Of a stretch of DNA of 8,319 bases, positions 5,684 to 8,319 are shown piece by piece. Within the stretch, counting starts at the first letter, position 1. Each line of letters opens with the position of its first letter. Below the pieces are notes generated by a model. That model saw only the letters and a list, made by a program, of their open reading frames with translations, was not told the DNA's origin and made no database searches. Source of the stretch: Bacteroidales bacterium UBA5621 (GTDB taxonomy: Bacteria > Bacteroidota > Bacteroidia > Bacteroidales > VadinHA17); assembly GCA_002424525.1 (NCBI GenBank), contig DIKJ01000084.1, positions 2,621-10,939 on the forward strand. Reading direction: 5' to 3'. The position numbers and the translations under genes were made by a program.

Positions 5684-6878
5684 GGAAAAGAATTTGATAG
5701 AAAAAGTCCCTACAGCTGATATTACAGCGTACTTTTTATATCTGAAGGCAAATGATTTCAAGAATAAATATATAGAAACCCGCGATTTAAGTTCTTATTA
5801 TACAGCTATCAATCTTTATAAATCTGCACTTGATATGGACTCTGCCTATGCAAGAGCTTACACCGGGTTGGCAGGCGCATATTATAACAGGTATCAATGG
5901 GAAACCTATTTCAGAGATAACTATTTAGATTCTATGCTGGTACTGGCAGATATGGCTCTTTCTCTTGACGATCAACTTGAAGAAGCATACTATATTAAGG
6001 GCATATATTGTGAGGGGAACGGACAGATTGAAGAGGCATTGGAGAATTATGACAGGGCGTTGCAAATAAATCCAAATTATTATACGGCCTACGAGCGAAG
6101 AGGATGGATACTGACATCGATAAAAAATGATTACGTTACCGGGATAGATAACTACCATAAAGCACTGACCCGGATAAGTGGAAAAGGACGTTCATCATTA
6201 TTACGTGCCCTGGGATTTGCATACAAGGACATAGGTTTCTTTGAAAAAGCACGATATTATTATAATGAAGCCTTCACACTTGATAGCAATATGGCAGCTC
6301 ATTTTACCCAATTAGGAATACTGGCTGGTGTGGAGGGAAAAATGAGCGAGGCAATGGAAATTGAGAAGAAGTACCAGGAGATTGATTCAACCTATATCCC
6401 AGATGGTTTTATTGATTTTCTTGATAAGGATGAAGCATACGCCATTGCAACAAGATTAATTGATTATTATCAGGAATCAGGGAAACTAAACCTTCAGAAG
6501 TCACATCGAATTGGCTTTGCCTTGTGGAGAGCAGGGAAGGTTGAAGAGGCACAAAAATACCTGGATCAGCAAATAATTTATTGTGAAGAAAGTATAAAAC
6601 GTGGAAGGGATATCGCTCATTGGAAGGCTGCTTATTATGACCTGGCTCTAACTTATGCATTTACATGTAACAAAGAAAAAGCATACCAGTATCTGGATGA
6701 ACTTACTAAAGGAAATACCTGTCAGGCAAGATGGATTTATTATTTAAAACATGACCCGCCCCTGAACAGCATCCGGAACGAAGAGCGGTTTAAAAAGATT
6801 CTGGAAGACTATCAGGCAAAATACCAGGCAGAGCATGAAAGGGTGAAGAAATGGCTGGCAGGGCAGGGGATGCTCTGA
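5667..6878 (+). pseudogene. 3' part of the broken AraC-TPR gene: TPR domain
   Basis: This is the continuation of the preceding fragment in a different frame, open from 5667 after a TAG at 5664-5666. It begins with AKITLEEKNLIEKVPT, the linker that in this family joins the TolB-like domain to the TPRs (compare the usual LTPEEKxLIEKxPTxNxEAYxLYLK). About 390 residues of TPR-like repeats follow, including YKSALDMDSAYARAYTGLA, EALENYDRALQINPNYYTAY and KARYYYNEAFTLDSN, ending at WLAGQGML. There is no ATG near the beginning. A TTG at 5694, preceded at seven bases by TGAGGA overlapping the upstream stop, could allow separate translation of a 394-residue TPR protein of unknown use without membrane anchor or signal peptide. 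The simplest reading is a decayed half-gene; an assembly or sequencing error at the junction is less likely because whole expected sequence is missing, not just one base. Confidence 0.8.
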
Positions 6879-7153
6879 AGAATGAATGGGAGACAAGGAG
6901 TGAACCGATACAGTTCCGCAGAGCCTTCCGCCAGTGAGGGCTTAAGACGTCCTGTTAAAGTAATCTGCTGGTTACAGCCTCATTCCTGATCTGTATTCTT
7001 CATCCCTCGCGCGTATAGCTTGTCCCTTTACTCTGCAATATTCTGGTAATTCATCCTGCCGCCTGCGATGATTCATTCCGGACAACATCTTTCGGGATTA
7101 TCATTGGTTCAGGTATTGTATTGTCCATTAATGTGGTACATCTTTAAAATAAA

Positions 7154-7185
7154 TTTGACTTTGGCTTAGGCAAAGTGTAAATTTG
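7154..7185 (+). promoter_or_regulatory. Promoter upstream of the SPOR gene
   Basis: TTTG at 7154-7157, exactly 20 bases, then TAAATTTG at 7178-7185: a full match to the Bacteroidota promoter pattern. Two further exact -7 boxes flank it, TAAATTTG at 7150-7157 and TACATTTG at 7197-7204, but neither has a good -33 element at the right distance. Transcription would begin near 7192, leaving a leader of about 105 bases before the ATG at 7297. Confidence 0.6.
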
Positions 7186-7204
7186 AAAAATCATTTTACA
7201 TTTG

Positions 7205-7225
7205 AAATCTCTTAGAGATTTTTTT
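7205..7225 (+). terminator. Terminator-like hairpin in the leader of the SPOR gene
   Basis: AAATCTC (7205-7211), a TTA loop and GAGATTT (7215-7221) form a perfect 7-base stem that runs into seven T residues (7219-7225). This has the form of a Rho-independent terminator, although the stem is short and AT-rich. It lies between the promoter and the gene, so it could act as an attenuator or end a short leader RNA, not serve as a normal gene-end terminator. Confidence 0.45.
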
Positions 7226-7296
7226 GGATATTCAAACAATTAATAATTGCCAAATCTCCCAGATATTATCTATAGTAAGGATTAAAGAACATTCCC

Positions 7297-7815
7297 ATGA
7301 GGTGGTCTTCTTGCATAACTAGTAATATATTAGCTGGCACAATTACTGCAATAATTGCTTTTTTATTTCTATTGTGCGTAAAGATGATGATAGTTATGGG
7401 GGAAAAGAACGAGGAATTTACTTTACAGGACATTTCGCCGGCTAAGGACATCTCTTTTGAGTACAATGCTCCAGTAAATCCTCCACATACAAACCCAAAA
7501 GAACCTACTTTGCAGGAAACCACTCTATTTCATAGTTCAGATACTAAAACTGAAACTGAAACAGATGCTGATGACAGGTTGCAGGTTGAGTACCATATAA
7601 TTGTTGCAAGTTTTAGAAATCTCACACTGGCTCAGGGGAAAGCAGAAAAATTTAAAAATGATTTTAATTTAAATTTCAATTTATTTCTTTCAACCGAAGG
7701 TAATTACAGAATCAGCTGTGGAAAATATTCTTCACTTGAAGAAGCTGAGGCCATAATAAGAAGTATTAGAAAAAATATTACCTCTGATGCATGGATCCTT
7801 TCAGTGAAGAATTAA
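7297..7815 (+). CDS. Single-pass membrane protein with C-terminal SPOR domain
   Basis: A 172-residue protein. A short N-terminus is followed by a transmembrane helix (about 11-34), a polar, Thr/Glu/Pro-rich linker (35-97) and a SPOR domain (about 99-172). The SPOR signs are YHIIVASFRNLTLAQGKAEKF at its start and YRISCGKYSSLEEAEAIIRSI near its end, giving the usual beta-alpha-beta pattern. SPOR domains bind denuded glycan strands of septal peptidoglycan, so the protein is probably an inner-membrane protein with its domain in the periplasm, acting at division or in wall remodelling. It lacks the catalytic and FtsN-like parts that would point to a specific partner. The ATG at 7297 is chosen because later ATGs (for example 7384 or 7387) would remove the membrane helix. 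No clear ribosome binding site is present. It stands alone, behind its own promoter and a hairpin-containing leader. By eye, it is more AT-rich than the genes to its left. Confidence 0.85.
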   Translation: MRWSSCITSNILAGTITAIIAFLFLLCVKMMIVMGEKNEEFTLQDISPAKDISFEYNAPVNPPHTNPKEPTLQETTLFHSSDTKTETETDADDRLQVEYHIIVASFRNLTLAQGKAEKFKNDFNLNFNLFLSTEGNYRISCGKYSSLEEAEAIIRSIRKNITSDAWILSVKN

Positions 7816-8033
7816 TCTACCCAATGGTGTATTTATACAGGGAACTTTTTGGAAAGGAATGGGGTTTTTCTATTGATTGCATTAAAAATTAGATAAACTT
7901 CAGATGCACAGCAAGAAAGATACTCACAATTTTATCTCTATGCAGAAACATTCCAAATAACAATAGACAACTCAGAGAAATACCAGGAAGACCAAAAGAA
8001 GGTATAGAAAAAGAGAAACCGGAGAGGCTGACC

Positions 8034-8162
8034 ATGCTGAACTTCATGGTAATCCTAAGGGGATTAAAGAATAAACGAGAAAGTCAACAAAACCCAAACG
8101 ATTCTGAAAAGCCGGAAAATTTAATATCAGAGACTACAAAGCATCATAAACCAGAAAGTTAA
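8034..8162 (+). CDS. Possible small ORF, 42 residues, hypothetical
   Basis: ATG at 8034 follows GGAGAGG (8021-8027) at six bases, one of the few Shine-Dalgarno-like sequences in this window. The product starts with a short hydrophobic segment (MLNFMVILRGL) and then becomes highly charged and polar (Lys, Glu, Gln, Asn). The frame is open back to 7893 without another start. No similarity is recognised. Since this phylum relies little on Shine-Dalgarno pairing, the purine-rich match may be chance. Confidence 0.25.
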   Translation: MLNFMVILRGLKNKRESQQNPNDSEKPENLISETTKHHKPES

Positions 8163-8199
8163 AAGATTAAGTCCATCGGTAAAAGCCTTTCTTGTCTTC

Positions 8200-8298
8200 A
8201 TGTCCAGGATTAAGAACAAAACGCCATTGGAGTTAATGAGAGAGTTTAATGAAGAAAGCCGGCAAAGGAAAGAGGATCCCTCAAATAGGAAGAACTAA
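8200..8298 (+). CDS. Possible small ORF, 32 residues, hypothetical
   Basis: MSRIKNKTPLELMREFNEES and a basic, polar tail. The frame is open from 8125, so the sequence LSPSVKAFLVF lies in frame upstream without a start codon. No ribosome binding site and no recognised family. It may be the tail of a decayed gene; its first bases (CTTCATG, then AGGATTAAG) loosely echo those at the start of the 8034 ORF. Confidence 0.15.
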   Translation: MSRIKNKTPLELMREFNEESRQRKEDPSNRKN

Positions 8299-8319
8299 CA
8301 GGCTATTGATCTTTTTCTC

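Larger units (their letters stand above)
6879..7296. other. 418-base intergenic stretch; no gene in its first 270 bases
   Basis: Directly after the TPR stop are a few degenerate 7-base units (TGAAGAA at 6876, TGAATGG, GGAGTGA) like a decayed heptamer array. From about 6905 to 7140 I see no convincing gene, RNA or repeat. The longest thing is a 34-codon minus-strand ORF (7076 to 6972) without recognisable similarity. The last 150 bases hold three TAnnTTTG boxes and a terminator-like hairpin, described separately. Confidence 0.6.
7816..8319. other. 504-base right-end stretch without a convincing gene
   Basis: A purine-rich, A-rich plus strand with many short open frames broken by stops. I see no terminator, RNA gene, repeat array or recognisable protein domain. 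Two small ORFs at 8034-8162 and 8200-8298 are listed separately as doubtful. The region could be a decayed gene, or the leader of a gene beyond the right edge. Confidence 0.5.

Noticed and set aside
6972..7076. 34-codon minus-strand ORF in the intergenic stretch
   Set aside because: Short, no recognisable similarity, no promoter or ribosome binding site seen.
7266..7523. Minus-strand ORF of 85 codons over the start of the SPOR gene
   Set aside because: Overlaps the membrane helix of the SPOR protein in antisense and shows no domain.
1..8319. CRISPR array, tRNA, rRNA, transposase or phage/defence island
   Set aside because: No spaced identical repeats, cloverleaf, rRNA-like sequence or transposase/integrase motif was seen; a TIR domain alone, without a partner effector or sensor of the known defence types, does not justify a defence-system call.

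Overview
The window looks like a chromosomal stretch from a member of the Bacteroidota, most likely a Bacteroidales/Marinilabiliales-type anaerobe. The sequence signs are several matches to the Bacteroidota sigma-factor promoter (TTTG, about 20 bases, TAnnTTTG), almost no Shine-Dalgarno sequences in front of genes, and protein families typical of the phylum: TIR-TolB-TPR proteins, AraC-HTH/TolB/TPR membrane regulators, a short GreA/GreB-like factor and a small SPOR protein. The family statements come from recognising motifs; no database search was possible.

Layout. (1) 50-2362 (+): a large membrane protein with an N-terminal TIR domain, one transmembrane helix, a TolB-N/FlgO-like domain and TPR repeats. 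A tandem TGAGNNN heptamer array begins at the base after its stop. (2) 2523-4041 (+): a probable two-gene operon behind a good promoter, encoding a 136-residue GreA/GreB (Rnk-like) factor and a PLP-dependent alpha-oxoamine-synthase-type enzyme. At its 3' end lies the last ~45 codons of a lost amidohydrolase-like gene, followed by a second heptamer array. (3) 4257-4724 (-): a small secreted protein resembling the allene-oxide-cyclase-like beta barrels. (4) 4725-4966: a divergent regulatory region with several copies of CAATTATT, including a perfect 18-base dyad. (5) 4967-6878 (+): a broken gene for an AraC-type HTH, transmembrane, TolB-like, TPR protein. It has no normal start codon, and an internal deletion of about 60 codons has split it into two frames. 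(6) 6879-7296: a non-coding stretch ending in three TAnnTTTG boxes and a terminator-like hairpin. (7) 7297-7815 (+): a single-pass membrane protein with a C-terminal SPOR domain. (8) 7816-8319: mostly featureless, purine-rich DNA with two doubtful mini-ORFs.

The main theme is that two proteins share one chassis (transmembrane helix, TolB-like domain, TPRs) with different cytoplasmic N-terminal modules: TIR (a possible NAD-consuming or signalling domain) in the first and an AraC DNA-binding domain in the second. The chassis may sense or bind something in the envelope and pass the signal inward, but that is inference. The second copy, and the amidohydrolase remnant, show the region has been losing genes by deletion. 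No tRNA, rRNA, CRISPR array, transposase or phage gene was seen.
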